A stretch of DNA of 63,628 nucleotides, taken from positions 1 to 63,628 of the forward strand of contig JBBJNV010000027.1 in assembly GCA_037721215.1 (NCBI GenBank). The letters are read 5' to 3'. Under the pieces are notes generated by a model. It saw only the letters and a program-made list of their open reading frames with translations. It ran no database searches and was not told the origin of the DNA. This document shows positions 45,417-54,242 of this stretch, piece by piece; the first letter of the stretch is position 1; every line of letters begins with the position of its first letter. The stretch is from Gemmatimonadaceae bacterium (GTDB lineage: Bacteria; Gemmatimonadota; Gemmatimonadetes; Gemmatimonadales; Gemmatimonadaceae). Both the position numbers and the translations under genes were made by a program.

Positions 45417-46658
45417 ATGAACATCGATATCACGCCGAAGGAAAGCTCAGGGGTAGATCGTCACATTCAGGTCTCCGTACCCCTCGAAACAGTGCGGGAT
45501 GCCGAAGACAGGGCCGCTCGCCGGTACGCCTCGACCGTTCGTTTGCCGGGCTTTCGACCTGGCAAGGCCCCGGCGACGATGGTGCGAAAGAAATTCGCCG
45601 AGGCGATACGTCAGGAGGCGCTCGAGGCGATCGTTCGTGATGCGTACAAGGAAGTGGTTGAAAAAGAGGATCTCAAGATCGCGTCGCAGCCGCACGTGCA
45701 TGACCTCAAGTTCGAAGAGGGCAAGCCTCTTACGTTCGAGCTCCATTTCGAGCTGCGCCCGACCCTTGACCTCTCCCGCGTGTCCGGCTTTCGAGTGACC
45801 CGGCGCAATATTTCAATCACGGATGATCTCGTTCGGGAGCAGATCGAGACCGTGCGCGACCAGCGCGCTGCGTGGGCACCCGTCGACGGCAAACCGCTTC
45901 CCGGTGACATGGTCAACGTCGCGATATCGACCGGCGGCGATACCGAGGCTGCGCCCGAATCCTACCCGCTTGTACTCGGCACCGGACAGGCGATTGCGGG
46001 AATCGAGGAGTTGGTGATGGAAGCAATGCCGGGGGAGACCGTCGAACGGCCGGTGCGATGGCCCGAGGACTTTCCCGACGAAGCCCAGCGCAGCCAGACC
46101 AAGACGGTCCGAATCACGCTTCACGACGTCAAGCGCAAGTCGGCCCCCGATCTGAACGACGACTTCGCCCGGGAAGTCGGAGATTTTGACTCGCTCGATG
46201 CATTCAGGACAGCGGTGCGGACGGACATGACTGAGCATGCGACACGTGAAGCTGAGGCCGAAGTCCGGCAGAAGCTGGTCGACGAGATCGTTGGCGCCAA
46301 CCCCTTTGACGTGCCCAAAAGCTGGGTGCAGCAGTTTGCCTCCAATTACGCAGAGGCATATCAGATTCCGGAGACGGAGCGCGAAAAATTTGCGACGGAG
46401 TTCCGGTCGGTCGCCGAACGTCAGATTCGCCGCGACCTCGTCATCGAGACTATCGCCGAGCGGGAAGGATTGGCGGCGAGCGAGAAAGACATTGACGATC
46501 GGATCACCGAGCAGGCCGGCAAGCGCGGAGTCAATCCCGGCCAGCTGTATGCCCAGCTCGAGAAGAGCGGCCGATTGAAGGAAATGGAACGCAGCCTTAC
46601 TGAAGACAAGGTTTTTGCGTGGCTGCTCGACAAGAACGAAGTACACACCGAAAGCTGA
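45417..46658 (+). CDS. tig: Trigger factor
   Basis: A 413-aa ribosome-associated chaperone and prolyl isomerase. The ribosome-binding N-domain contains [12 protein letters not shown], including the family's FRPGKxP signature. The FKBP-type domain lies around 150-240 ([22 protein letters not shown]-like, with a PPIase pattern). The C-terminal chaperone arms follow. It is the first gene of the standard tig-clpP-clpX-lon operon. Its 5' end probably has no leader. Confidence 0.93.
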   Translation: MNIDITPKESSGVDRHIQVSVPLETVRDAEDRAARRYASTVRLPGFRPGKAPATMVRKKFAEAIRQEALEAIVRDAYKEVVEKEDLKIASQPHVHDLKFEEGKPLTFELHFELRPTLDLSRVSGFRVTRRNISITDDLVREQIETVRDQRAAWAPVDGKPLPGDMVNVAISTGGDTEAAPESYPLVLGTGQAIAGIEELVMEAMPGETVERPVRWPEDFPDEAQRSQTKTVRITLHDVKRKSAPDLNDDFAREVGDFDSLDAFRTAVRTDMTEHATREAEAEVRQKLVDEIVGANPFDVPKSWVQQFASNYAEAYQIPETEREKFATEFRSVAERQIRRDLVIETIAEREGLAASEKDIDDRITEQAGKRGVNPGQLYAQLEKSGRLKEMERSLTEDKVFAWLLDKNEVHTES

Positions 46659-46668
46659 GGTTCCCGCA

Positions 46669-47289
46669 ATGCCGACACTGTATACGCCTTATGTAATCGA
46701 GCGCTCCAGTCGCGGCGAGAGGACGTATGACGTCTTTTCCCGTCTGTTGATGGACCGCATCATTTTTCTTGGCACTCCAATCAACGACGATGTTGCGAAT
46801 GTCGTCATTGCGCAGCTTCTGTTCCTGCAGGCGGATAATCCCGAGCGGGACATCCACGTCTACATCAACTCGCCGGGCGGAAGCGTGTCTGCGGGAATGG
46901 CGATCTACGACACCATGCAGTTCCTGAAGCCGCCTGTAAACACCACCTGCATGGGTCTGGCGGCGAGCATGGGATCTTTTCTGCTTGCTGCTGGCACGCC
47001 GGGCAAGCGGTCTGCCCTGCCCCACGCCCGCGTCATGATTCATCAGCCCAGTGGCGGCGCGCAGGGAACGGCCGCAGACATCGAGATCCAGGCCCGCGAA
47101 ATTCTTTATCTCCGTGCCAAGATGAACGAGCTCATGGCCAAGCACACCGGCCGGAACATCGAGCAGATTGAGCGAGACATGGATCGCGACCGGTTCATGT
47201 CGGCAGAAGAGGCCAAGGAGTACGGTATAATCGATAATGTGATTACGAACCAGAACCAGAACCAGATCATCGAGGCGGTAAAGGGATAG
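46669..47289 (+). CDS. clpP: ATP-dependent Clp protease proteolytic subunit
   Basis: A 206-aa serine peptidase forming the ClpP tetradecamer. The catalytic serine lies in [10 protein letters not shown] and the histidine in MIHQPSGG; the aspartate follows about 50 residues later (in the MDRDRFMS region). The hydrophobic start [20 protein letters not shown] is typical. ATG 46669 is used, since an earlier one would overlap tig. It partners ClpX, encoded next. Confidence 0.96.
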   Translation: MPTLYTPYVIERSSRGERTYDVFSRLLMDRIIFLGTPINDDVANVVIAQLLFLQADNPERDIHVYINSPGGSVSAGMAIYDTMQFLKPPVNTTCMGLAASMGSFLLAAGTPGKRSALPHARVMIHQPSGGAQGTAADIEIQAREILYLRAKMNELMAKHTGRNIEQIERDMDRDRFMSAEEAKEYGIIDNVITNQNQNQIIEAVKG

Positions 47290-47377
47290 GGCAGTGACGT
47301 ATTCGCGCTTGACCATATCCGAAACCGCTGTTAGTTGTTCAGCAGCCTACGTTTGACGTCCCTGGCACCCATCCCCC

Positions 47378-48619
47378 ATGTCGCAGGATAAACACCTCCG
47401 CTGTTCGTTTTGCGGAAAATCGAAAGATTCGGTCCGGAAATTCATCTCTGGCCCGTCAGTGTACATCTGCAATGAGTGCATTGCGCTGTGTAACGAGATT
47501 CTGGCGGAGGACGAGGAGCGGGAGGTATCCGAGGCGATCACGCAGGTTCCCTCGCCGCAGGAGATCAAGGACGTGCTCGACGAGTACGTCATTGGCCAGG
47601 AGCACGCGAAAAAGGCGTTAGCGGTATCGGTTTACAATCACTACAAGCGTATCAACTCCGCGTCCCTCAAGGACGACGACGTTGAGCTGGACAAATCCAA
47701 TATCCTGCTGATCGGCCCAACGGGCGTTGGCAAGACGTTGCTGGCGCGGACGCTGGCGCGGATTCTCGATGTACCGTTCACGATTGCGGATGCCACGACA
47801 CTCACCGAGGCTGGCTATGTCGGAGAGGATGTCGAGAACATCCTCGTACGTCTGCTTCAGGCGGGTGACTTCAACATTGCGGAGTGCGAGCGCGGAATCG
47901 TCTACATCGATGAGATCGACAAGATCGCACGCAAGTCGGAAAACCCGAGCATCACCCGCGATGTGTCTGGCGAGGGTGTGCAGCAGGCGCTCCTCAAGAT
48001 CATCGAAGGAACCATTGCTTCGGTCCCGCCGCAGGGGGGACGCAAGCATCCGCAGCAGGAGTACATCCAGCTCAACACAAAGGATATTCTCTTCATCTGC
48101 GGCGGTGCTTTCGACGGTCTCGAAAAAATCATCGAAGCTCGTGTTGGACGGCGCCAGATCGGCTTCAACAACCTCGCCGGGCGCAAGGATGCCGATCCAA
48201 CCCAGATGTTTGCAGAAGTGGAGCCGGACGACCTCCTTCGATACGGCATGATTCCCGAGCTCGTCGGGCGGCTCCCCGTTACCGTCGCACTCGAAGCGCT
48301 CGATGAGAAATCGCTCGTACGAATTCTCAAAGAGCCGAAGAACGCGCTCACCAAGCAATACACCAAGCTGTTCGGACTCGAAGAAGTGAAGATCACCTTC
48401 GACGAAGGCGCGTTGACGGCAATCGCAACGAAGGCACTCAAACGTGGCACCGGCGCCCGTGGGCTGCGCGCCATTCTGGAAGAAACGCTCATGGAGGTGA
48501 TGTTCGACCTTCCGAGCCGCGAGGACGTCGTTGAAGTCAAGGTCACCGAGTCCTGTATCACGAACGGCACTCAGCCGCTGCTCGAGATATCGCCGATTCG
48601 CCGGAAGAAGGAAGCCTGA
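47378..48619 (+). CDS. clpX: ATP-dependent Clp protease ATPase subunit ClpX
   Basis: A 413-aa AAA+ unfoldase that feeds ClpP. The N-terminal zinc-binding domain has the CxxC pair RCSFCGK and a second at [10 protein letters not shown]. Walker A is [12 protein letters not shown], Walker [10 protein letters not shown], and the sensor 2 region is [18 protein letters not shown]. The IGF loop that binds ClpP appears as RRQIGF. Full length. It follows clpP with an 88-base gap. Confidence 0.97.
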   Translation: MSQDKHLRCSFCGKSKDSVRKFISGPSVYICNECIALCNEILAEDEEREVSEAITQVPSPQEIKDVLDEYVIGQEHAKKALAVSVYNHYKRINSASLKDDDVELDKSNILLIGPTGVGKTLLARTLARILDVPFTIADATTLTEAGYVGEDVENILVRLLQAGDFNIAECERGIVYIDEIDKIARKSENPSITRDVSGEGVQQALLKIIEGTIASVPPQGGRKHPQQEYIQLNTKDILFICGGAFDGLEKIIEARVGRRQIGFNNLAGRKDADPTQMFAEVEPDDLLRYGMIPELVGRLPVTVALEALDEKSLVRILKEPKNALTKQYTKLFGLEEVKITFDEGALTAIATKALKRGTGARGLRAILEETLMEVMFDLPSREDVVEVKVTESCITNGTQPLLEISPIRRKKEA

Positions 48620-48754
48620 TCGGTTTCCCGACGCCATCTACCCTCCTCTATCTGCCACCAGCATCCCGTTAGCCGCTTCCCGTACACGGCTCCGCGCCGG
48701 TGTGCGCCAGAAGGGCTCGCAAGTGGCGGCTGACAGGCTACCCACATACCTATC

Positions 48755-51205
48755 GTGACTCACGAATTCGTGCGTGACGGCGAGACTTTGCAGGCGCAAG
48801 CCCGCATACCGGTTCTCCCGCTGCGTGATGTCGTCATTTTTCCCTACGTCGTCATTCCGCTGCTGGTAGGCCGACAACCTTCCCTGGCGGCAATCGACGC
48901 GGCAGTCGAAGGCGACAAGCTCATCCTCCTCGTCGCACAGCGAGAGGGCGAAACTCAGGAGCCCGGCGCGGGGGATCTGCATCGAACCGGCGTTCTTGGC
49001 AGAGTGCTTCAGGTGGCCCGCCTGCCAAACGGCAGCACACGGGTGCTTGTCGAGGGGTTTGCCCGCGCGAAGATCACCCGCTATGTCGGCGGCGGGCCGT
49101 TCATGCGCGCGGTTGCCTCTCCGCTGGAGTGGACCGAGTCCACCGGAGAACCCGAGACTCGTGCGCTTGGCAACAGGGTGTTGTCACTGTTCGAAGAGTA
49201 CGTTGCGCTGCACCGCCGGATACCACCGGAAGTGGTCGGCCTGATACAGAGCACAGAGTCGGAAGAGCGGCAGGCATGGGGCGTCGCTGCTCACATGCCG
49301 GTGAAATTCGATGTCCGGCAGAAGCTGCTCGAGGCTCTCACATTGAGCAGCCTGCTCGACGCGCTTGCGAAAACACTGAACAGCGAAAGCGAGCTCCTAC
49401 GTCTCGAACGAAAGATCGACGACGATGTTCGCGGAGCGCTTTTTCAGAATCAGCGAGAGTTTTATCTGCAGGAACAGCTTCGGGCGATTCACAAGGAGCT
49501 CGGCGAGGAGGACGGCGACGACTTCGGTGACCTCGAGACGCAAGTCGCAAACAAGCCGATGCCGGATCCGGTGCGCACGCGCACTCTCAGGGAATTGAGA
49601 AAACTGCGCCGGATGTCACCCATGTCACCCGAGTTCACAGTCTCTCGCAATTTCGTCGACTGGATTATCGGGCTTCCGTGGGAAGAACGCACGGACGAAG
49701 TGCTGGATGTGACGCATGCGCGACAGATCCTGGACGAAGACCATTACGGGCTGGAGGAGGTAAAGGACCGCATCCTCGATTTCATTGCCGTGCTCGCGCT
49801 CGTGGGCCGCATCGACGGCCAGATATTGTGTCTCGTAGGCCCCCCCGGCGTAGGCAAAACATCACTCGGCAAATCGATTGCCCGCGCACTCGGCAGAAAA
49901 TTCATCCGGATGGCGCTTGGCGGAGTGAGGGATGAAGCCGAGATCAGGGGGCACCGGCGCACGTACATCGGCTCGATGCCCGGGCGGATTATCCAGGCGA
50001 TGCGTCGTGCCGAGGTCGTCAACCCGGTCATTCTGCTGGATGAGGTGGACAAGCTTGGGCAGGATTACCGTGGGGACCCGGCGTCTGCACTGCTGGAGGT
50101 TCTCGACCCTGAGCAGAACACTGCGTTCAATGACAACTATCTCGAAGTCGACTACGATCTGTCGCAGGTGCTGTTTGTCACTACGGCCAACAGTCTTTCA
50201 GGCATTCCGGAAGCACTCCGCGACAGAATGGAGATTATCCGGCTGGCCGGTTATCTCGACCATGAAAAGCTGGCTATCGGGCGTCAGTATCTCGTGCCTC
50301 GCCAGCTCGAGGCAAACGGTCTGAGCAGTTCCGACATTACGTTTGAGCCTGATGTTCTTGCGGCCATCATGCGGGGGTACACGCGGGAAGCGGGAGTGCG
50401 CGAGCTCGAACGGCGGATTGCGCGAGTGGCGAGAAAACTCGCTCGAAAGCGAGCCGAGAATATGGCCGGGTCCGCGACTCAGATTGTTCGGTCGGCAGAC
50501 TTGAAGGAGCTGCTTGGTTCGCCGCCATTCGATCCGGATGACACGTCGCTCGAGGACAAAGTCGGCGTGGCGGCTGGCCTGGCCTATACATCCGTCGGCG
50601 GCGAGGTTCTCGAAATCGAAGTCAGCGTGGTGAAGGGGCGGGGGAAATTGCAGCTTACCGGCACCCTGGGTGATGTGATGAAGGAATCCGCGAGCGCGGC
50701 GCTCAGTTATGCGCGCACCCGTGCCCGCCAGCTGGGCCTCGATGCGGACTTTTACAAGAATCGGGACATCCACATTCACATGCCTGCCGGTGCGACGCCG
50801 AAGGACGGGCCCTCGGCGGGGATTGCCATTGCTACCAGCGTAATCAGCGCATTGACTGGTGTACCCGTGCGCGGGGACGTTGCGATGACGGGCGAGATAA
50901 CGCTTCGAGGGCGTGTGCTGCCAATAGGCGGCCTCAAGGAGAAGTCGGTTGCCGCGCACCGCAACAAGGTGTCGGATGTCATCATTCCCTTCGGCAACGC
51001 GCGAGATGTCGACGAGTTGCCTGAAGAGGTTCGCGCGGCGGTTCGGTTTCACCCTGTGAAGACGATGGACGAGGTCCTGGCAATTGCAATGCGGGGCGAT
51101 TCGCTCAAGAAAGCGGCGGCGCGGCGCGCGGCGCGAGCGACCCGCGCGGGCGATCACGCTCACAACGGCGGTGAGTCGATTCAAGACGTCATTACGGCGC
51201 ACTGA
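48755..51205 (+). CDS. lon: ATP-dependent protease Lon (second copy)
   Basis: An 816-aa LonA protease in its usual place after clpX. The N-domain begins [24 protein letters not shown]. Walker A is GPPGVGKTS and Walker [13 protein letters not shown]. The peptidase serine is in [13 protein letters not shown] and the lysine in [15 protein letters not shown] 48755 is the start; another upstream start is not obvious. It differs clearly from the copy at 1626-4109, so the two are old paralogues. Its stop overlaps the engB ATG. Confidence 0.95.
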   Translation: MTHEFVRDGETLQAQARIPVLPLRDVVIFPYVVIPLLVGRQPSLAAIDAAVEGDKLILLVAQREGETQEPGAGDLHRTGVLGRVLQVARLPNGSTRVLVEGFARAKITRYVGGGPFMRAVASPLEWTESTGEPETRALGNRVLSLFEEYVALHRRIPPEVVGLIQSTESEERQAWGVAAHMPVKFDVRQKLLEALTLSSLLDALAKTLNSESELLRLERKIDDDVRGALFQNQREFYLQEQLRAIHKELGEEDGDDFGDLETQVANKPMPDPVRTRTLRELRKLRRMSPMSPEFTVSRNFVDWIIGLPWEERTDEVLDVTHARQILDEDHYGLEEVKDRILDFIAVLALVGRIDGQILCLVGPPGVGKTSLGKSIARALGRKFIRMALGGVRDEAEIRGHRRTYIGSMPGRIIQAMRRAEVVNPVILLDEVDKLGQDYRGDPASALLEVLDPEQNTAFNDNYLEVDYDLSQVLFVTTANSLSGIPEALRDRMEIIRLAGYLDHEKLAIGRQYLVPRQLEANGLSSSDITFEPDVLAAIMRGYTREAGVRELERRIARVARKLARKRAENMAGSATQIVRSADLKELLGSPPFDPDDTSLEDKVGVAAGLAYTSVGGEVLEIEVSVVKGRGKLQLTGTLGDVMKESASAALSYARTRARQLGLDADFYKNRDIHIHMPAGATPKDGPSAGIAIATSVISALTGVPVRGDVAMTGEITLRGRVLPIGGLKEKSVAAHRNKVSDVIIPFGNARDVDELPEEVRAAVRFHPVKTMDEVLAIAMRGDSLKKAAARRAARATRAGDHAHNGGESIQDVITAH

Positions 51206-51894
51206 TGGCTGATGCCGGCGGTGCAGACCCGCTGGTTATCCGGTCGCTGGAATTCATGGGTGGAATGGCGTCTGCTGGCGGCTGGCGGCCGGACACAGAC
51301 CTGCCGGAAATTGCGTTCGCCGGCCGGTCGAATGTTGGCAAGTCGTCGCTTCTCAACCGGTTGGTGAAACGCAAAGCCTTCGCGAGAGTGAGCCGCACTC
51401 CGGGCCGGACCCGCGAGATCAATTTCTTTCTCGTCAACGATCGCTTCGTGCTGGCTGACCTCCCGGGCTACGGGTACGCGAAGATCTCGAAAGAGCGAAA
51501 GGCTGAATGGCGCCCGTTGCTCGAGGGCTATCTTGGCGGAACGACAAGGCTGGCCGGGGTGGTGCAACTGCTGGACATCAGGCGTGCACCGAGCGAAGAT
51601 GACGTCTCCATGCTGGATTTTCTCGCCCACCTCGAAATACCGACGATCGTAGTCCTTACGAAGGTCGACAAGCTATCCCGGGCTAGTGTTGCTGCTCGCA
51701 CCGGCGAGATCGTCAGGGGGCTGATGCTCGATCCAGCGCAGACCATCGAGTTCAGCGCCATGACCGGTGCAGGTCGTGACGAGCTGGCAGCGGCAGTTTC
51801 GTCGATCGTTGCAGCGCATTCGCTTGCTGTGCAGCCGGACAGCGATACAGTGGATGCTCCTCTCGAAGTTCCGCGGAGTGAGGGTGCCGCATGA
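51205..51894 (+). CDS. engB: Ribosome biogenesis GTPase EngB (YsxC/YihA)
   Basis: A 229-aa GTPase needed for 50S assembly. G1 is GRSNVGKSSLLN, G2 is near the threonine of SRTPGRTREIN, G3 is DLPGYG, G4 is TKVDK and G5 is SAMTG. The ATG overlaps the lon stop (TGATG), so it is co-translated. The C-terminus extends about 20 residues past the usual GTPase end. Confidence 0.94.
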   Translation: MADAGGADPLVIRSLEFMGGMASAGGWRPDTDLPEIAFAGRSNVGKSSLLNRLVKRKAFARVSRTPGRTREINFFLVNDRFVLADLPGYGYAKISKERKAEWRPLLEGYLGGTTRLAGVVQLLDIRRAPSEDDVSMLDFLAHLEIPTIVVLTKVDKLSRASVAARTGEIVRGLMLDPAQTIEFSAMTGAGRDELAAAVSSIVAAHSLAVQPDSDTVDAPLEVPRSEGAA

Positions 51895-51895
51895 A

Positions 51896-52615
51896 ATGTT
51901 TCGTGTCTGGATGCCAGGCATGCCGGCGATGAGGTCATTCCGGGTCTGGACGCCGATCGCGGTGGTAGTACGGATATTTTTGGTTTGGGCGGCAGGCGTA
52001 ATTGTCGTCGCGGCTTGCGCGCCGTCCACGCCGGGCGCGGCTGGCGGCGATCCGGCGCCCGTGGTGGTCGACGACAGCGCGGGCCGAGGCAGCGTCCCCG
52101 TTGGCTACGGCTCGCTGCGCCAGGACGACATTGCAACCCGGCTGGAGCCGCCGGGGCTGATCGTCCGCGCCATTCCACTCGATGAGAACATTATTCGTCT
52201 TCTCACTCCGGATTCCTACCGTGCACTGCGGGATCTGCAGGAAAGCAACCGAAGGACGATTGAACAGATCACGCGCCGGTCTGGAGGGCGCGCTCCCGAT
52301 CTGTGGTACGTGTCTTTTTACGGACTCGAAGACAACGCGAGGTTCAGCCCGATGGATCTTGTAATAACGAGTGGTGGCCAGGATTTCAGGCCGATCGATG
52401 TCATACCGTTGAGCACCGGCTTCGGCGAGCAGCGCCTGCGACAGCGAGAAACGCAGAGCGCGGTTTATGTGTATCCCGGCGACATCGATGTCGATCACCC
52501 GTTGACAGTAACGTTCCAGGGTCAGCGCAACTCTCTCTGGGAGCAGGTGCTGCAGAGAATCGAACGAGAGCGAGCGCTAGTAAGGGCCCGGGCGTCGGGC
52601 GGATCGGCGCGATAG
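51896..52615 (+). CDS. Lipoprotein of unknown function
   Basis: A 239-aa protein beginning right after engB at ATG 51896. A hydrophobic segment and lipobox VAAC (in VVAACAPSTP) mark it as a lipoprotein, with a long N-region. The mature part has a beta-rich domain (PDLWYVSFYGLEDNARFSPMDLVITSGGQDF, VYVYPGDIDVDHPLTVTFQG) but no known catalytic motif. It is probably envelope located. It is likely co-transcribed with engB and is convergent with the outer-membrane protein gene. Confidence 0.7.
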   Translation: MFRVWMPGMPAMRSFRVWTPIAVVVRIFLVWAAGVIVVAACAPSTPGAAGGDPAPVVVDDSAGRGSVPVGYGSLRQDDIATRLEPPGLIVRAIPLDENIIRLLTPDSYRALRDLQESNRRTIEQITRRSGGRAPDLWYVSFYGLEDNARFSPMDLVITSGGQDFRPIDVIPLSTGFGEQRLRQRETQSAVYVYPGDIDVDHPLTVTFQGQRNSLWEQVLQRIERERALVRARASGGSAR

Positions 52616-52624
52616 GGAAGACGG

Positions 52625-53203
52625 CTAAAACCGCAGGCCGACCAAAATGGGTATGGCTGCTCGTCTTGTTTGCGAGCCACCCGGGAACCAGGTGAGGCGA
52701 GTTTCGGCGAATACCGACGCAGGCCCAAGACGGGAGAGAAGGCCAGCTCCGCCCGAGAGTGAGGCACTGCTCTGCCCAACAAGCGAAACCGACCGAGCGC
52801 CGCTGTCACCCACGCGTTGGAGAGTCCTGGTGGTGCTAAGGCGTTCAATTCCTGCACCGGCGATCAGATACGGCCGGAGCGCTCGTGCCGTCGAGAGCGC
52901 ATAGGTTGAAAAAAGGCCTGCGCCGTAAAAGCGTCCGTAGGATTCAGAGTCTGCATTGTTGTGGGCGTTCCCGGTAAAGCTTCCGGCCAACCTGATACCG
53001 ACGCGGGAGTTGCCGAGTGGCCGTTCATACCCGAAATGGAGCGACAGGGCAGGATCGATCACCGCGCCGTCGCGGAAACCAATCGCTTCGGTTCCTGCTG
53101 CGAACAATAACCGTCCGGTTACGGCCTCGACTTGCTGGGCATCGCTTACCCGGCTCATGGCGCAACATGCGAAGACGAAAGCTGCAAACGCACGCACCGA
53201 CAT
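52625..53203 (-). CDS. Small outer-membrane beta-barrel protein
   Basis: A 192-aa protein with a signal peptide (cut near SDAQQ) and a barrel of about eight strands. It shows alternating hydrophobic-aromatic segments (LSLHFGYERPLGNSRVGIRLAG, LRPYLIAGAGIERL, VFAETRLTWFPGG) and a C-terminal strand ending in Phe (IPILVGLRF), the outer-membrane insertion signal. An OmpA/OmpW-like role cannot be specified further. It is divergent from the acyltransferase at 53402. Confidence 0.78.
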   Translation of the reverse strand: MSVRAFAAFVFACCAMSRVSDAQQVEAVTGRLLFAAGTEAIGFRDGAVIDPALSLHFGYERPLGNSRVGIRLAGSFTGNAHNNADSESYGRFYGAGLFSTYALSTARALRPYLIAGAGIERLSTTRTLQRVGDSGARSVSLVGQSSASLSGGAGLLSRLGPASVFAETRLTWFPGGSQTRRAAIPILVGLRF

Positions 53204-53401
53204 TGTAAATACTCCCCTTGAAAGTAGAGCAACCGTTGCGACTGACCTCCTGATCTTGGCCCCGACTCAGATCGATTGCCAACCTTTCGACACGGCGATG
53301 AGGAGCATAGTTGCTCATTTTTCCGCCGGCAGTTATCCCCTGAAGGTTAGTCAGTGATAGCTTAAGCCCATGACGAAACGCAACGACCTGAACCGACCCA
53401 A

Positions 53402-54232
53402 ATGACCCTTCTGCCGCTTCGCAAGCTATCTGAACGCCCGACCGCATCTGCAACGATGGACTGGCTGTCGCAGATGGATGCCGCACTAGCCGACAGGCCG
53501 GCTGACTGGGCGCTGTTATGCAGACAGACGCTGTGTGACATAGCGTATCCGCAGTACTCTACGGACTGGGAGACGTCGGTGGAGGATACTGCGCTGCCGC
53601 TTTTAACGCGACTTGCGCTTAGTGCGCTCGATCCGCGGAATGTCACGCTCGAGCCGGAGTACTACGCCGAATGCGACGATGAGAAGTTTCAGCGCGTCAA
53701 ACCCCTTCTCTGGCTCTGGTATTCGTTCGATCGCACGCCACTCGGCGGCCAGAACGTGGATCTCGGAGTCAGGCTGAGGAGATTGCTGGCTCAGCAGATC
53801 TTCAAGAGGTGCGGTGCAAACTTCAAGGCGTTCCAGAACGTGGAGTTCTCGTTTGGCTACAACATGGATGTCGGTGACGACGTCGTGGTGCACCGCCATG
53901 TGCTGCTCGACGATCGCGGCGGTCTTGCCATCGGCAACCGGGTGTCGATCAGCGATTACGCAAACATCTACAGCCACACGCACAGCATTGTCGATCAAAG
54001 AGATGTGACTGACGCGGTTACGACACTGAGCGACGGCGTTCGCATCACTTACCATGCGACGGTCCTGGCGGGAGTGCATGTGGGGGAGGAAGGAATGGTG
54101 GGCGCGTGTGCGGTCGCGACAAAGGATGTGCGGCCCTACCACGTCTACGTCGGCATTCCGGCCAAGAGTGTAAGAGTCAAGCCGAACGCACCGACTGGTA
54201 CAGGCAATCTGACGACCGTGAAGGTGCGCTAG
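53402..54232 (+). CDS. Hexapeptide-repeat acyltransferase
   Basis: A 276-aa left-handed beta-helix acyltransferase of the maltose O-acetyltransferase/colanic-acid type. The N-terminal 110 residues are a variable helical region. The helix begins near FKAFQNVEFSFGYNMDVGDDVVVHRHVLLDDRGG, with NRVSISDYANIYSHTHSI providing the catalytic histidine and the end at AVATKDVRPYHVYVGIPAKSV. The acceptor is unknown; cell-surface sugars are typical. It is convergent with the GspE/PilB fusion. Confidence 0.85.
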   Translation: MTLLPLRKLSERPTASATMDWLSQMDAALADRPADWALLCRQTLCDIAYPQYSTDWETSVEDTALPLLTRLALSALDPRNVTLEPEYYAECDDEKFQRVKPLLWLWYSFDRTPLGGQNVDLGVRLRRLLAQQIFKRCGANFKAFQNVEFSFGYNMDVGDDVVVHRHVLLDDRGGLAIGNRVSISDYANIYSHTHSIVDQRDVTDAVTTLSDGVRITYHATVLAGVHVGEEGMVGACAVATKDVRPYHVYVGIPAKSVRVKPNAPTGTGNLTTVKVR

Positions 54233-54242
54233 CCCGGGGCTC

